Below, piece after piece: positions 1 to 8,097 of a DNA stretch of 19,256 bases. Under the pieces are notes generated by a model that saw nothing but the letters and a program-made list of their open reading frames with translations, made no database searches and was not told the DNA's origin. The stretch spans positions 1 through 19,256 of the forward strand of contig DATAEK010000261.1 in the NCBI GenBank assembly GCA_036258055.1, given 5' to 3'. Positions within the stretch are counted from its first letter, which is position 1. Every line of letters begins with the position of its first letter. Origin of the DNA: DATAEK01 sp036258055. Lineage in GTDB: Bacteria; Acidobacteriota; Vicinamibacteria; Vicinamibacterales; 2-12-FULL-66-21. Made by a program: the position numbers and the translations under genes.

Positions 1-837
1 GTCATCGAGGCGGCGGCAATCGTCGTCGGTCAACGCGAGCGACATCGCTCGCGCGCCCGATCGGGCGGTCTCCACGCGTGTCGGCCCGGGCAGCGGAACG
101 ACGTGGGGCGAAAGCGATGCGAGCAAGGCCAGGGCGATCTCGAACGGCGTCGCCTGATGCCGCGCGGCAAGCTCGCCCAGGAGCGGATCCGACTGGACTC
201 GCTTCAGTCCTTGCGGTCCGCCCAGCGGCCGATAGGCCAGGAGATCGATTCCGTTCGCGAGGCAGTAGTCCATGACGCCGCTGTGAACGTGTTGGTCCTG
301 CCACAAACTGAGCTCGACCTGGACCGCGGCGATGTCGGTAATCCTGCGCGCTTCCTCGATCTGCCCGACGGTGACGTTGCAGAGGCCGACGTGCTCCACG
401 AGGCCATCGCGCCTGAGCGCGTCGAGCGCACGCACGCTGGTGGCAAACGCCGTCCGCGGGTCGGGGGCGTGCAGTTGATAGAGATGGATGCGATCGACGC
501 CGAGCGCCTTCAGGCTCGCTTCGCAGGCCGAGAGGAGATGACGTGCGCGGCCATCGGGGACCCAGTTGCCCTGCGGTCGGGTGAGGCCGCCCTTCGTGGC
601 GACGCGGATCCGCGACCGATCTCCAGTCCACGTCGAAAGTGCGCGGGCGATCAGACGTTCGTTGTGTCCGACTTCTGACTGGTCCCAGCAGTACGCATCG
701 GCCGTATCGAGCAAGGTGATCCCGGCGTCGAAGGCCGCGTGCAGCACCGCGATTCCACGCTCGTCGTCGCGGTCGCGGCCAGTCGATAGCCGCATGCAGC
801 CGATGGCGATCGGCGTGCCGTCTGTGAGCCGCGGCAT
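1..837 (-). CDS. Aldo/keto reductase, partial (C-terminus beyond window)
   Basis: NAD(P)H-dependent oxidoreductase of the aldo/keto reductase superfamily, expected to be cytosolic and to reduce carbonyl compounds; the substrate cannot be told. Read from ATG at 837, the minus strand stays open to base 1, giving 279 residues. The four family catalytic residues are visible: Asp44 and Tyr49 in LLDTADAY, Lys82 in VATKGG and His123 in LYQLHAPD. Later segments (VGLCNVTVGQIEEA, LLAYRPLGG, VVPLPGPTRVE) match the order of TIM-barrel strands and the cofactor-binding end in this family. Only the last few dozen residues should be missing. A TTG-started frame on the same strand beginning at 841 is out of register, has Arg-rich composition and is a shadow. 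No clear Shine-Dalgarno precedes the ATG. The subfamily looks like the general YajO/Tas-type reductases, but I cannot assign a symbol. Confidence 0.9.
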   Translation of the reverse strand, partial: MPRLTDGTPIAIGCMRLSTGRDRDDERGIAVLHAAFDAGITLLDTADAYCWDQSEVGHNERLIARALSTWTGDRSRIRVATKGGLTRPQGNWVPDGRARHLLSACEASLKALGVDRIHLYQLHAPDPRTAFATSVRALDALRRDGLVEHVGLCNVTVGQIEEARRITDIAAVQVELSLWQDQHVHSGVMDYCLANGIDLLAYRPLGGPQGLKRVQSDPLLGELAARHQATPFEIALALLASLSPHVVPLPGPTRVETARSGARAMSLALTDDDCRRLDD

Positions 838-950
838 GCAACGAGTTTACTGTGCGAGACCGACGCGGATCCGCGCGAGGCGACGTCAGGTGCGAATCCG
901 CGCGAAAAAGACCACATCAGCGGCTTTTGACCGCTGCGAGCGGTTCACGG

Positions 951-1370
951 TTACTTCTTCAAGACGACGACACGCTCGATTCGATCGGCTGCATCGTAGG
1001 TGACTTCGTACGCCACACGCGTGCCGTCGAAGATCGCTTCAGTCGGGGTGCCGGCGACCTCCCACAATCCGAGAGTCAGGACGTCAGCGGTTCCGTGCGC
1101 GATCGTCCGGCTGACCCGTGCCCCCTTCGAATAACCCTGGACGAACGAATGCACCTCGACGCGCTTGCCGTCCTTGATGTCACTCGCAACCGGCTGCCCC
1201 AGTTCGGCGAGCACCAGGTTCCTCGGCACCCCCGGAGTGAGAAGCCCGACATCTTTCTTCGATGGCTGTTTGGCCGCCATGGCCACGGAACATGCGCTGC
1301 CGGCAGCGCCGACGACGACGAGCAGCGCCGCCGCAACGGCAGACGAGAGCAGAGCTCGAGGATGGTCCAT
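951..1370 (-). CDS. Small exported (possibly lipo-) protein, BamE-like fold suspected
   Basis: A 139-aa protein with an N-terminal hydrophobic export signal (RALLSSAVAAALLVVVGAAGSAC). The cysteine after GSA could be a lipidation site, but the -3 residue is Gly rather than Leu, so cleavage after AMAA by signal peptidase I is the alternative. The mature part has the pattern LTPGVPRNLVLAELGQP, then QGYSKGAR, HGTADVLTLGLWEVAGTP and a C-terminal valine-rich strand ending VVVLKK. This resembles small conserved envelope lipoproteins in which a 'G-x2-R-x2-V-x2-LG-x-P' helix recalls the SmpA/OmlA (BamE) fold; that link is inference. The start is well supported: AGGAGGAA lies at 1375-1382, just upstream of the ATG. 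It stands alone, 113 bp upstream of the aldo/keto reductase on the same strand and divergent from the permease gene. Its specific function is unknown. Confidence 0.8.
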   Translation of the reverse strand: MDHPRALLSSAVAAALLVVVGAAGSACSVAMAAKQPSKKDVGLLTPGVPRNLVLAELGQPVASDIKDGKRVEVHSFVQGYSKGARVSRTIAHGTADVLTLGLWEVAGTPTEAIFDGTRVAYEVTYDAADRIERVVVLKK

Positions 1371-1667
1371 CTGATTCCTCCTGTGTGTTCGGCACTGGCG
1401 CTGGACGCTTCCCGCCTAATCAAGAGCCGTGCCCGGACGAAACGGCTGAACCGGGCGCCTTTCGCGGACACAGTGAACTGAACGCGTCCCGCGTGACCAA
1501 CCAGGGAGACACGTACGCCCTCGTCTGGAGGCGCCGCTCGCTGGTGTCGCGTTGGTTCACGTCTTCGAGGCCGTCATGAGCACTGGGACGAATCACATCG
1601 CCGTGGAAGCCGAGAGGCGGCCTTTTTGAGCAACCACAGCGACGGTTGGACCGTCCAAGCAGTCACG
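1371..1667. other. Divergent intergenic region between exported protein and permease
   Basis: This stretch of almost 300 bp holds the divergent starts of the exported-protein gene (minus) and the permease gene (plus). Besides the strong ribosome binding site at 1375-1382, I see a short dyad TTGGA-CCG-TCCAA at 1646-1658, ten bases before the permease ATG, and a weak GCCG-loop-CGGC followed by five Ts at about 1610-1627. Neither is convincing as an operator or terminator. No good -35/-10 pair was recognised. Confidence 0.3.
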
Positions 1668-4169
1668 ATGATGACGATTCTGGGAGATCTCCGTCTGGCG
1701 CTGCGCGGACTTCGCCGCAGCCCGTTGTTCGCGGCCGTGGCGATTCTTTCGCTGGCCCTGGGAATCGGCGCAAATACCGCGATTTTCACGCTGATCGATC
1801 AGTTGCTGCTCCGCAAGCTGCCGGTCACGCGCCCCGACGAGCTGGTGATGCTCTACCAGCAGGGTTCCCACAACGGCAACAACATGGGATCGCGGATGCA
1901 CTCGTATCCGATCTATCAGGACTATCAGAAGCGGGCTGAGCCGTTGGCCGAAGTGGTTTGCCGCAGGCTCGTTCCCGCCTCGGTCAGCGTGGACAACCAG
2001 ACGGAGCGCGTCGAGGCCGAGCTCGTCTCGGGAAACTACTTCACGATGCTCGGCGTGAAGCCGGCGATCGGCCGTGTCTTCAACTCGACGGAAGACGACC
2101 AGCAGTACCGGGGTCACCCCGTCGTCGTCCTCGGTTACGACTACTGGGTGCGCCGGTTCGCGAGAGATCCGGAAGTCGTCGGCAAGAAGATCCTCGTCAA
2201 CGATTCCCCGATGACCATCGTCGGCGTGTCGGCGCAAGGGTTCGCCGGCATCGATCCCGCGCAATCGCCGCAGATCCGCGTGCCGGTGTTGATGGAGCCG
2301 GTGATGATGCCCGAGCTGACCTGGCTCTACATGGACGATCGGCGCTCCCGCTGGGTACAGGTGTTCGCGCGGCTGAAGCCCGGATACACCGTCGAATCCG
2401 CGGGTCCGTCGCTGCAGGGACTCTTCACGCAAATCAGGCAATACGAGTCGACGCTCCCAGCCGCGAAGGACTGGTCGCAGTATTCGCGCGAACAGTTCAT
2501 GAAGGGGAAGCTCCTCGTGACCAGTGCATCGATGGGTTATTCGGGACTTCGGAATGATTTTTCGGCCGCTCTCGTGGTGCTGATGTGCATGGTCGGGCTG
2601 GTACTCCTCATCGCGTGCGCGAACGTCGCGAATCTGCTGATTGCACGCGGCTTCATGCGTCAGCGCGAGATTGCTGTCAGGCTGTCGCTCGGTGCGTCAC
2701 GCGGACGGCTGGTGACGCAACTGCTCGTCGAGAGCCTCGCACTGTCCCTCGCCGGCGGTGTGGTCGGTCTCGGTCTCGCCGTCGTCCTCACGCGCGGGCT
2801 GCTGGCGCTGGTGCCGTCAGGGGGACAGCCACTCAACATCAACGCGCATCCTGACTGGCGGATCCTCTCCTTCACGCTGGGCATCACATTCCTCACCGGG
2901 ATCGTCTTCGGGCTGCTGCCGGCGCTTCGAGCGAGCAGGCCGGATCCCTGGAAAACGCTCAAGGACATGGTCGGTTCTGTCGCAGGTGCGGGCGGATCGA
3001 TCTTCCTCAGGAAGGGACTGGTGACGGTGCAGGTCGCGCTCAGCTTCCTGCTGCTGTTCGGTGCCGGCCTGTTCGTCCGCAGCTTGCAGAATCTGAAGAC
3101 GACGGACACCGGCGTCGGGCTCGACAACCTGGTCGTGTTTCAGGTGGCACCGGCCCTGAGCGGGTATGAGGCTGAACGCGCCGTCTTCTTCTATCGCGAT
3201 CTTCTCGAGCGCCTGCGATCCGCACCCGGTATCAAATCGGCCGGCATGGCGGCCGTGTCGATTCTGAGCGGCGACGAGTGGGACAGCACGATGTCGGTCG
3301 AAGGGCACAAGGCCGCCGACGGCGAAGACATGCAGGCGTTCATGAACGCGCTCTCGCCCGGCTACTTCGAGACGATGAAGATTCCGTTCATCGAAGGTCG
3401 CGATTTCACGCGTCAGGACATCACGAAGGAGTCGCGCGTCGCCATCGTCAATCGTCAGTTCGCCGAGCACTTCTTCAAGGGGACGAGCGCGGTTGGCAAA
3501 CACATCGGATGGGGCGGCGGACCCAATACGAAGCTCAACATCGAGATCATCGGGGTCGTCGCCAACAGCTTGTACGAAGGACCGCGCGAGGGAGTGCATC
3601 GGCAGGTGTTCGTGCCTCACTGGGGCCGCGGCGGCACGGCAATCTACGTCCGTACGGCGACGTCGTCTTCGAGCGCGTTCGGAATCATCCGCAACGAGGT
3701 CAAGCAGCTCGACGCAGCCATGCCGGTCTACGGCATGAAGTCGGTCGAGACGCAACTCGACGAAACGCTGCTGACGGATCGATTGATCGCGCTGCTCTCA
3801 GCAGGCTTCGGTCTCCTCGCGACCGTCCTTGCGTCGATCGGTCTGTACGGTGTGATGGCGTTCGTCGTCGCGCGACGCAAGAAGGAGCTGGGAATCCGCC
3901 TTGCGCTCGGCGCGCAACCTGGCCTGATGATCTGGCTGGTGATGCGCGAGGTGCTGCTGCTCCTCACGATTGGACTTGCGATAGGCATCCCGTCCGCGCT
4001 CGCGTTGGGACGTTTCGTCTCGACACAACTTTACGGGATTGAGCCTCACGATCCGAGCATCGCCGTGTGGACGATGGTCCTGCTGTCCGTGGTCTCGGCG
4101 CTCGCCGGTCTGATTCCCGCCCACCGCGCCAGCCGAATCGATCCGATTCTCGCGCTGCGGTACGAGTAG
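1668..4169 (+). CDS. ADOP-family ABC transporter permease (duplicated MacB/FtsX-type)
   Basis: Inner-membrane permease of 833 aa built as two tandem MacB-periplasmic-core plus FtsX units, the architecture of the Acidobacterial Duplicated Orphan Permease family. The first unit has a basic N-terminal segment (LALRGLRRSP) and TM1 at about residues 22-46, a periplasmic core, then FtsX helices at about 299-384 and 397-432. The second unit begins with a helix at about 446-476 (RKGLVTVQVALSFLLLFGAG) and ends with FtsX helices at about 705-783 and 799-833. Both FtsX parts carry the family element RQREIAVRLSLGASRG or RKKELGIRLALGAQPG. No ATPase gene is adjacent, as is usual for these 'orphan' permeases, so the partner ATPase and substrate are unknown. 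I chose ATG at 1668 (MMTILGDLRLALR, typical of the family) over an in-frame TTG at 1626 that adds 14 unusual residues; the Shine-Dalgarno is weak for both. Confidence 0.93.
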   Translation: MMTILGDLRLALRGLRRSPLFAAVAILSLALGIGANTAIFTLIDQLLLRKLPVTRPDELVMLYQQGSHNGNNMGSRMHSYPIYQDYQKRAEPLAEVVCRRLVPASVSVDNQTERVEAELVSGNYFTMLGVKPAIGRVFNSTEDDQQYRGHPVVVLGYDYWVRRFARDPEVVGKKILVNDSPMTIVGVSAQGFAGIDPAQSPQIRVPVLMEPVMMPELTWLYMDDRRSRWVQVFARLKPGYTVESAGPSLQGLFTQIRQYESTLPAAKDWSQYSREQFMKGKLLVTSASMGYSGLRNDFSAALVVLMCMVGLVLLIACANVANLLIARGFMRQREIAVRLSLGASRGRLVTQLLVESLALSLAGGVVGLGLAVVLTRGLLALVPSGGQPLNINAHPDWRILSFTLGITFLTGIVFGLLPALRASRPDPWKTLKDMVGSVAGAGGSIFLRKGLVTVQVALSFLLLFGAGLFVRSLQNLKTTDTGVGLDNLVVFQVAPALSGYEAERAVFFYRDLLERLRSAPGIKSAGMAAVSILSGDEWDSTMSVEGHKAADGEDMQAFMNALSPGYFETMKIPFIEGRDFTRQDITKESRVAIVNRQFAEHFFKGTSAVGKHIGWGGGPNTKLNIEIIGVVANSLYEGPREGVHRQVFVPHWGRGGTAIYVRTATSSSSAFGIIRNEVKQLDAAMPVYGMKSVETQLDETLLTDRLIALLSAGFGLLATVLASIGLYGVMAFVVARRKKELGIRLALGAQPGLMIWLVMREVLLLLTIGLAIGIPSALALGRFVSTQLYGIEPHDPSIAVWTMVLLSVVSALAGLIPAHRASRIDPILALRYE

Positions 4170-4183
4170 CGGTGTTCTTCGGC

Positions 4184-4211
4184 GCTCGGGGCTCGGGGTT
4201 CGGCGCTCGAA
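4184..4211. repeat. Heptanucleotide tandem run (GCTCGGG type)
   Basis: Four consecutive 7-bp units in exact phase: GCTCGGG, GCTCGGG, GTTCGGC, GCTCGAA. It starts 15 bp after the permease stop codon and abuts the palindrome array. Similar heptad runs with other core sequences occur at 9758-9776, 9976-9995, 15881-15906 and 18104-18131. Confidence 0.6.
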
Positions 4212-4418
4212 GTCCGGCTGAAGCCGGACGCCACGGCATCGGTCCGGCTAAGCCGGACGCCACCGGTATCGGTTCTGGCCTAAGCCGGACGCCACCGGCA
4301 TCGGTCCGGCTAAGCCGGACGCCTCCGGCATCGGTCGGATCCGGCCGGACCAACCAAGCGGCGTGTCAACAGCCGTAGTGTCCGGCTTCAGCCGGACTAT
4401 GTCGGGTTCAGCCGGACC
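4212..4418. repeat. Tandem array of GTCCGGCT/AGCCGGAC palindromes (REP-like)
   Basis: An intergenic array of seven palindromic elements. Perfect 8-bp stems are at 4212-4229 (loop GA), 4242-4258 and 4304-4320 (single-base centre A) and 4380-4397 (loop TC). Degenerate copies are at about 4273-4290, 4335-4350 and 4401-4417. The first five form direct repeats with a 30-31 bp period, the inter-palindrome part reading GCCACCGGCATCG with small changes. The array fills about half of the 429-bp gap between two co-directional genes, starting 42 bp after the permease stop. Each unit could fold into a GC-rich hairpin in RNA or extrude as a cruciform. It is like REP/BIME elements in arrangement, but I do not recognise the family. 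The remainder of the gap (4419-4598) shows only the ribosome binding site of the next gene. Confidence 0.8.
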
Positions 4419-4598
4419 ATCTGAGCGCCATGCCGACTACGGTTCTACGTGTTCGACTACTGGTTGCCTGAACCGCATCGATAGCGTCACAGCGGAGCGA
4501 TGATCCGACGCCGCTTCCCACGCCGTTTTCCACAGCGACGATACGGCCGCCGACACAGTTCTGGTGTCTAATAGCCGACGCTCGGACTGGAGCCCGAC

Positions 4599-6401
4599 AT
4601 GCGACAGGCATTCGGCGTAGCGTGGCTTGGTGTAACCATCCTGACGGCCTGCCCGGCCGCGGCGCAGATCCCCACATCCCCTCCGGCGCAGGCTACGCCG
4701 CCCCGCGATCGCGTTCCTCCTCCTCGTGTTGGTACGAGCGGGCTCAAGGGACGCGTCATCGACGCCGCGACGGGCGCACCGGTCGCGAGAGCGCGCGTCA
4801 GAATTCAGGGTGGCGGCGGACCCCGTCCGTCCGTGCTGACAGACAGCAGCGGGCGGTTCGCGTTTGGGGGGCTGCCTGCCGGACCGTACTCGCTCACAGC
4901 CGACAAGTCGACTTACATGGCCGGCCGGTATCCGGAGGCGGGACGTTCGATCCGCTCGAACATGAAGGCGTTGATGCTTGCAGAGGGGGAGGTGGTCGAC
5001 AACGTCACGGTATCGTTGTTCCATGGAGCGTCGATCTCCGGCCGGGTCGTCGATGCTCACGGCGATCCAGTCGAGTCCGCGACCGTTCGCGTGATGCCGC
5101 TCGTGGCAGGGCGGACGACCACCGCGCGCGGCGGGTCGTCGACGAACGATCTCGGCGAGTTCCGGTTAGCTCGGCTCGAGCCGGGCAGCTATCTCGTTCT
5201 CGTCTCGCAGCGGAACCAGATGATGGGGCCTGAAGAGCCGATCGCCGCCGGCCAGCCGTCTGCCCAGCCGCTCCCGACGTACTTTCCAAATGCGCTGTCG
5301 ATCGATCAGGCGCAGCCTATTACCGTGGCGCGTGGCGAGTCGATCAGCGGCATCGAGGTGGCGCTGGCCGAAGGTTACGCCGCAACCGTGATCGGGTCGG
5401 TCGTCACGAGCGACGGCCAGCCGGTTGCGAACGGGTTCGTGAACGCACGAATGACCGTGAAGGGGATCCCGGAGGGCGTTTCCGATGGCAGTGGCGTGGG
5501 TATCCGTTCCGACGGCACGTTTCGCATGCAGCTCGCGGCTGGTGACTATTCGATCGACGCGCACGTCAACCAGCCATTCGTGCCAGGTCAGGCCTATCGG
5601 CCCGACACCGAGCGATTCGGATCCGCGCGCATTTCACTCGCGCCTTCGAGTGTCGAGAACGTCACGATCGTCGTTGGCCGGGGCGCGACCGCGACAGGCC
5701 GAATTGTGTTCGAAGGTGCGACGTCGGCGCCGCCGATTCCGAAGCAACCCATCTATCTGCCTTTTAACAATTCGGACGGCCAGAACTGTCGATCCGGGCA
5801 GCCGCAAATCGCCGCGGACTGGACGTTCCGTATCGAGGGCCTGGCTGGCGTGTGCTCGGGAGTGCAGACGACAACGTTCGGGCGATGGACGCTGAAGGCC
5901 GTGATGCACAACGGCGAAAACCTGCTCGAGCGTCAGGTGACGTTCGAAACCGGTCAGAGCCTGAGCGACGTGCAGCTGATCTTCACGGACAAACGAACGG
6001 AGCTGACGTTTCAGATCAGCGACGAGCGCGGCCAGGCGACGCGCGACTACGTCGCCATCGTGTTCCCGGTTGACAAGGCACGGTGGACCGGCAGCCCGCG
6101 GTACCTCCGAACGTACGCGCCCGTGCCTCAGGAGATCATGGCGAGTCGAATGGCCACATTGGGTTCCGCCGCCAGCACACTCCCGGCGAACATGCTCGAG
6201 CAGATGCGGCGCGAGATCCTGCTTGGGCTTCCCGCGGGCGACTACTACGTCGTCGCGGTGGACGACATCGAGCCGGAAGCCTCTCGCGATCCGCGCGTCC
6301 TCGAGCAGCTCATGTCGAGCGCGTCGCGGGTGACAGTATCCGACGACGCGCCCAACCAGATGGTCCTTCGCAGGTTCAAGTTGTCCGAGGTTGTGCGCTA
6401 G
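4599..6401 (+). CDS. Secreted carboxypeptidase-regulatory-like domain protein
   Basis: A 600-aa exported protein with a signal peptide (MRQAFGVAWLGVTILTACPAAAQ), a Pro-rich linker to about residue 45, and repeated Ig-like/CNA-B-type beta-sandwich modules. The first module begins GLKGRVIDAATGAPVARARV with SSGRFAFGGLPAGPYSL as its second half (about 46-100). The second begins GASISGRVVDAHGDPVESATV with LGEFRLARLEPGSYLVLV (about 145-205). A third, weaker module contains GSVVTSDGQPVANGFVNAR and GTFRMQLAAGDYSI. The C-terminal 220 residues are beta-rich and end with PAGDYYVVAVDD and a basic tail. No protease domain is present, so the name refers only to the fold. Such proteins are abundant in Acidobacteriota; the role may be adhesion or polysaccharide-related binding at the cell surface, which is inference. 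GGAG at 4589-4592, seven bases before the ATG, supports the start. Confidence 0.85.
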   Translation: MRQAFGVAWLGVTILTACPAAAQIPTSPPAQATPPRDRVPPPRVGTSGLKGRVIDAATGAPVARARVRIQGGGGPRPSVLTDSSGRFAFGGLPAGPYSLTADKSTYMAGRYPEAGRSIRSNMKALMLAEGEVVDNVTVSLFHGASISGRVVDAHGDPVESATVRVMPLVAGRTTTARGGSSTNDLGEFRLARLEPGSYLVLVSQRNQMMGPEEPIAAGQPSAQPLPTYFPNALSIDQAQPITVARGESISGIEVALAEGYAATVIGSVVTSDGQPVANGFVNARMTVKGIPEGVSDGSGVGIRSDGTFRMQLAAGDYSIDAHVNQPFVPGQAYRPDTERFGSARISLAPSSVENVTIVVGRGATATGRIVFEGATSAPPIPKQPIYLPFNNSDGQNCRSGQPQIAADWTFRIEGLAGVCSGVQTTTFGRWTLKAVMHNGENLLERQVTFETGQSLSDVQLIFTDKRTELTFQISDERGQATRDYVAIVFPVDKARWTGSPRYLRTYAPVPQEIMASRMATLGSAASTLPANMLEQMRREILLGLPAGDYYVVAVDDIEPEASRDPRVLEQLMSSASRVTVSDDAPNQMVLRRFKLSEVVR

Positions 6402-6459
6402 GCGACACTCGCGTGACTCCTGCCGCACAGTCGCGACTGGACGAAATGCAGGGTGACGG

Positions 6460-6813
6460 TCAGAGCGTCGGGGTCTTGAGGGCGCCTTCGTTCTCGGTCT
6501 GGTGCTTCACGCAGTACGCGGCCCAGGGGACCGCTTCGAGCCGCTTTTCTTCAATTGGCCCGCCATCCGCGAGGCATCGGCCGAACGATCCCTCGTCGAT
6601 TCGCCGGAGCGCCGCGCGCACTTCTGCCAGTTGCGCGGTATCGCTATCCGCCACGGCCAACATCTGATCTTTCAGCTCGTCGACTCTCGAGACATCGGCC
6701 GGATCCGCGCGATCGTCCGTCGGCTCGCGTACTGTTTCCGCTTCGCGTCCAAGCCTGCCGAGCAGCTGCCGCTCGAGGTCGAGCAGTCGCTGCCTGAAGT
6801 GTTCGATGTTCAC
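6460..6813 (-). CDS. DksA/TraR-family protein with non-canonical zinc finger
   Basis: A 117-aa protein of the DksA/TraR family, which bind in the RNA polymerase secondary channel and tune transcription initiation, often with ppGpp. It has an N-terminal coiled coil (NIEHFRQRLLDLERQLLGRL), an acidic tip region (DDRADPADVSRVDE, residues 33-46), a second helix (TAQLAEVRAALRRIDEGSFGRC), then a finger reading C80-LA-D83 and C101-VK-H104. The classical protein has C-x2-C pairs, so two of four cysteines are replaced by Asp and His. The segment IEEKRLEAVPWAAYC is strongly family-typical. The start is the GTG at 6813, preceded by GGAGGGG at 6816-6822; a longer frame to 6903 would overlap the monooxygenase gene. 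It begins 13 bp after that gene's stop, so the two are probably co-transcribed. Confidence 0.85.
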   Translation of the reverse strand: MNIEHFRQRLLDLERQLLGRLGREAETVREPTDDRADPADVSRVDELKDQMLAVADSDTAQLAEVRAALRRIDEGSFGRCLADGGPIEEKRLEAVPWAAYCVKHQTENEGALKTPTL

Positions 6814-6826
6814 GTCCCCTCCGCGA

Positions 6827-7975
6827 TCATTGTCGCACGTGCGCCGCCACGCGGGGATATTGCAGCGGTAGAGGTCCGCGCTCCTCGGCGGTGCGTGCGG
6901 CAATCACCTGGACGATGCGCTCGGCATCCCGGCCGACGCCGTGGATCATCGTGGACGACATCGCGTACAGGAAGTGCAGGCCCACGAAATAGAACCCGGG
7001 TTCGCCGGCGACCAACCCGCCGTCGTGCTTTGCCTCGCCGACTGCGTCGAAGATCGGCAGATGGATCCAGGATGACGCCGGATGGTAGCCGGTACACCAG
7101 ATCACGTTCGCGACGTCGAGAATCCGCCCGTCGGCGAGCTCCGGTTTGCCGTCGCGGACCGTCATCGTGCGCGGCACGCGCTCCACGTGCGCGGCCTCGA
7201 GATCCACCGGTTTCACGCGAATCAGCGGCGCGCCCTTGGAGATCACGCCCGGCCTGACCTTCCTGCCCATCGGTGTCTTGATCGTCAGCACGCGATGAAA
7301 CAGGAAGCGCAGGACGAAGCGCGTCAGGAACAGCCGTCCGAGTAATCCGCCTAGACGAAACGGCACGTACCCGGTGTCTCGCCCGGACATCCACACCTTG
7401 TGGCCGGCGCGCCCGAGTTCCACGGCGATCTCCGATCCTGAATTGCCGGCCCCGACAATCAATACCGGGCCCGGCCGAAGCTGCGCGGGATTGCGATACG
7501 CGCTCGAGTGGATCTGCGTGATGTGCGAGTCGAGCTGCGACGCGAACGACGGCGTCCTGGGATGTTGATAACTCGCCATCGCGATGACCACGTGCTCCGC
7601 CTCGTAGCGATGGTCGCCAGCCGTGACGATGTAGCGATCTCCCTCGCGATCGATCGCATCGACGCTCACGTTGTGTCGCACCGGCAGGTTGAATCGCGTT
7701 GCGTACGACTCGAGGTAATCGGCCATCTCGTTCTTCGTCGGGAACGCCTCGCCATCCGCCGGGAACGGCATGCCGTCCAGACCGTCGAACTGCGCGGGCG
7801 TAAAGAGCCGGAGCGAGTCCCACCGCATCCGCCACGAGTCGCCGATGCGCGCGTGCGCATCGAGAATCACGAATGGCAGGCCCCGCCTGGAGAGGTGGTA
7901 GCCGACCGAGAGCCCGGCCTGACCCGCACCGATCACGATCGTCTGGATGCGCTCAACTTCACGAAGGGTCTTCAT
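6827..7975 (-). CDS. FAD/NAD(P)H-dependent monooxygenase-like oxidoreductase
   Basis: A 382-aa flavoprotein of the flavin-containing monooxygenase/CzcO-like group, expected to be cytosolic and to use NAD(P)H and O2 on an unknown nucleophilic or carbonyl substrate. The FAD-binding Rossmann motif GAGQAG is at 16-21, followed by the typical RIGDSWRMRWDSLRLFTPAQFDGLDGMPFP substrate-side stretch. A second dinucleotide motif GAGNSG lies at 175-180. Between them, IHSSAYRNP (155-163) sits where the family fingerprint (F-x-G-x3-H-x3-Y/W) is found. The C-terminal ATG-type flavin motif region reads VIWCTGYHPASSWI. Length is normal for the short single-domain members. A GAGG ribosome binding site lies just upstream of the ATG. 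It is followed by the DksA-like gene and preceded, 122 bp away on the same strand, by a LuxR-type regulator, which may control it. Confidence 0.9.
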   Translation of the reverse strand: MKTLREVERIQTIVIGAGQAGLSVGYHLSRRGLPFVILDAHARIGDSWRMRWDSLRLFTPAQFDGLDGMPFPADGEAFPTKNEMADYLESYATRFNLPVRHNVSVDAIDREGDRYIVTAGDHRYEAEHVVIAMASYQHPRTPSFASQLDSHITQIHSSAYRNPAQLRPGPVLIVGAGNSGSEIAVELGRAGHKVWMSGRDTGYVPFRLGGLLGRLFLTRFVLRFLFHRVLTIKTPMGRKVRPGVISKGAPLIRVKPVDLEAAHVERVPRTMTVRDGKPELADGRILDVANVIWCTGYHPASSWIHLPIFDAVGEAKHDGGLVAGEPGFYFVGLHFLYAMSSTMIHGVGRDAERIVQVIAARTAEERGPLPLQYPRVAAHVRQ

Positions 7976-8097
7976 GCTCCGCCTCGCTTGCTCATGATCG
8001 AACGGAATGCCCGATCACCGCAATCTTAGGAAGGCCGCGGCGCCCCCCGCATCGGCTGAAGTGCCCACAGACGCGCCTCCCTGCGGCGTGGGTATTT

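Noticed and set aside
1610..1627. Rho-independent terminator (GCCG/CGGC plus T5)
   Set aside because: The stem is only four base pairs and it would lie directly before the permease start, with no plus-strand gene upstream to terminate.
1646..1658. TTGGA-CCG-TCCAA dyad as an operator before the permease
   Set aside because: Only a 5-bp half-site, single copy and no known binding consensus; chance occurrence is likely.
2817..3755. Minus-strand open frame of 312 codons inside the permease gene
   Set aside because: Antisense shadow with Arg/Asp-rich sequence; the permease frame is fully supported.
4212..4418. CRISPR array
   Set aside because: The repeats are palindromes with a 30-31 bp total period and nearly identical intervening sequence, so there are no unique spacers, and no cas genes are present.
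6428..6439. CAGTCGCGACTG perfect palindrome between convergent genes as a terminator
   Set aside because: It has no loop and no T-tract; a 12-bp palindrome is not enough to call a terminator.
6814..6903. Upstream extension of the DksA-like gene to 6903
   Set aside because: It would overlap the monooxygenase coding sequence and adds non-family residues; the GTG at 6813 has a strong ribosome binding site.
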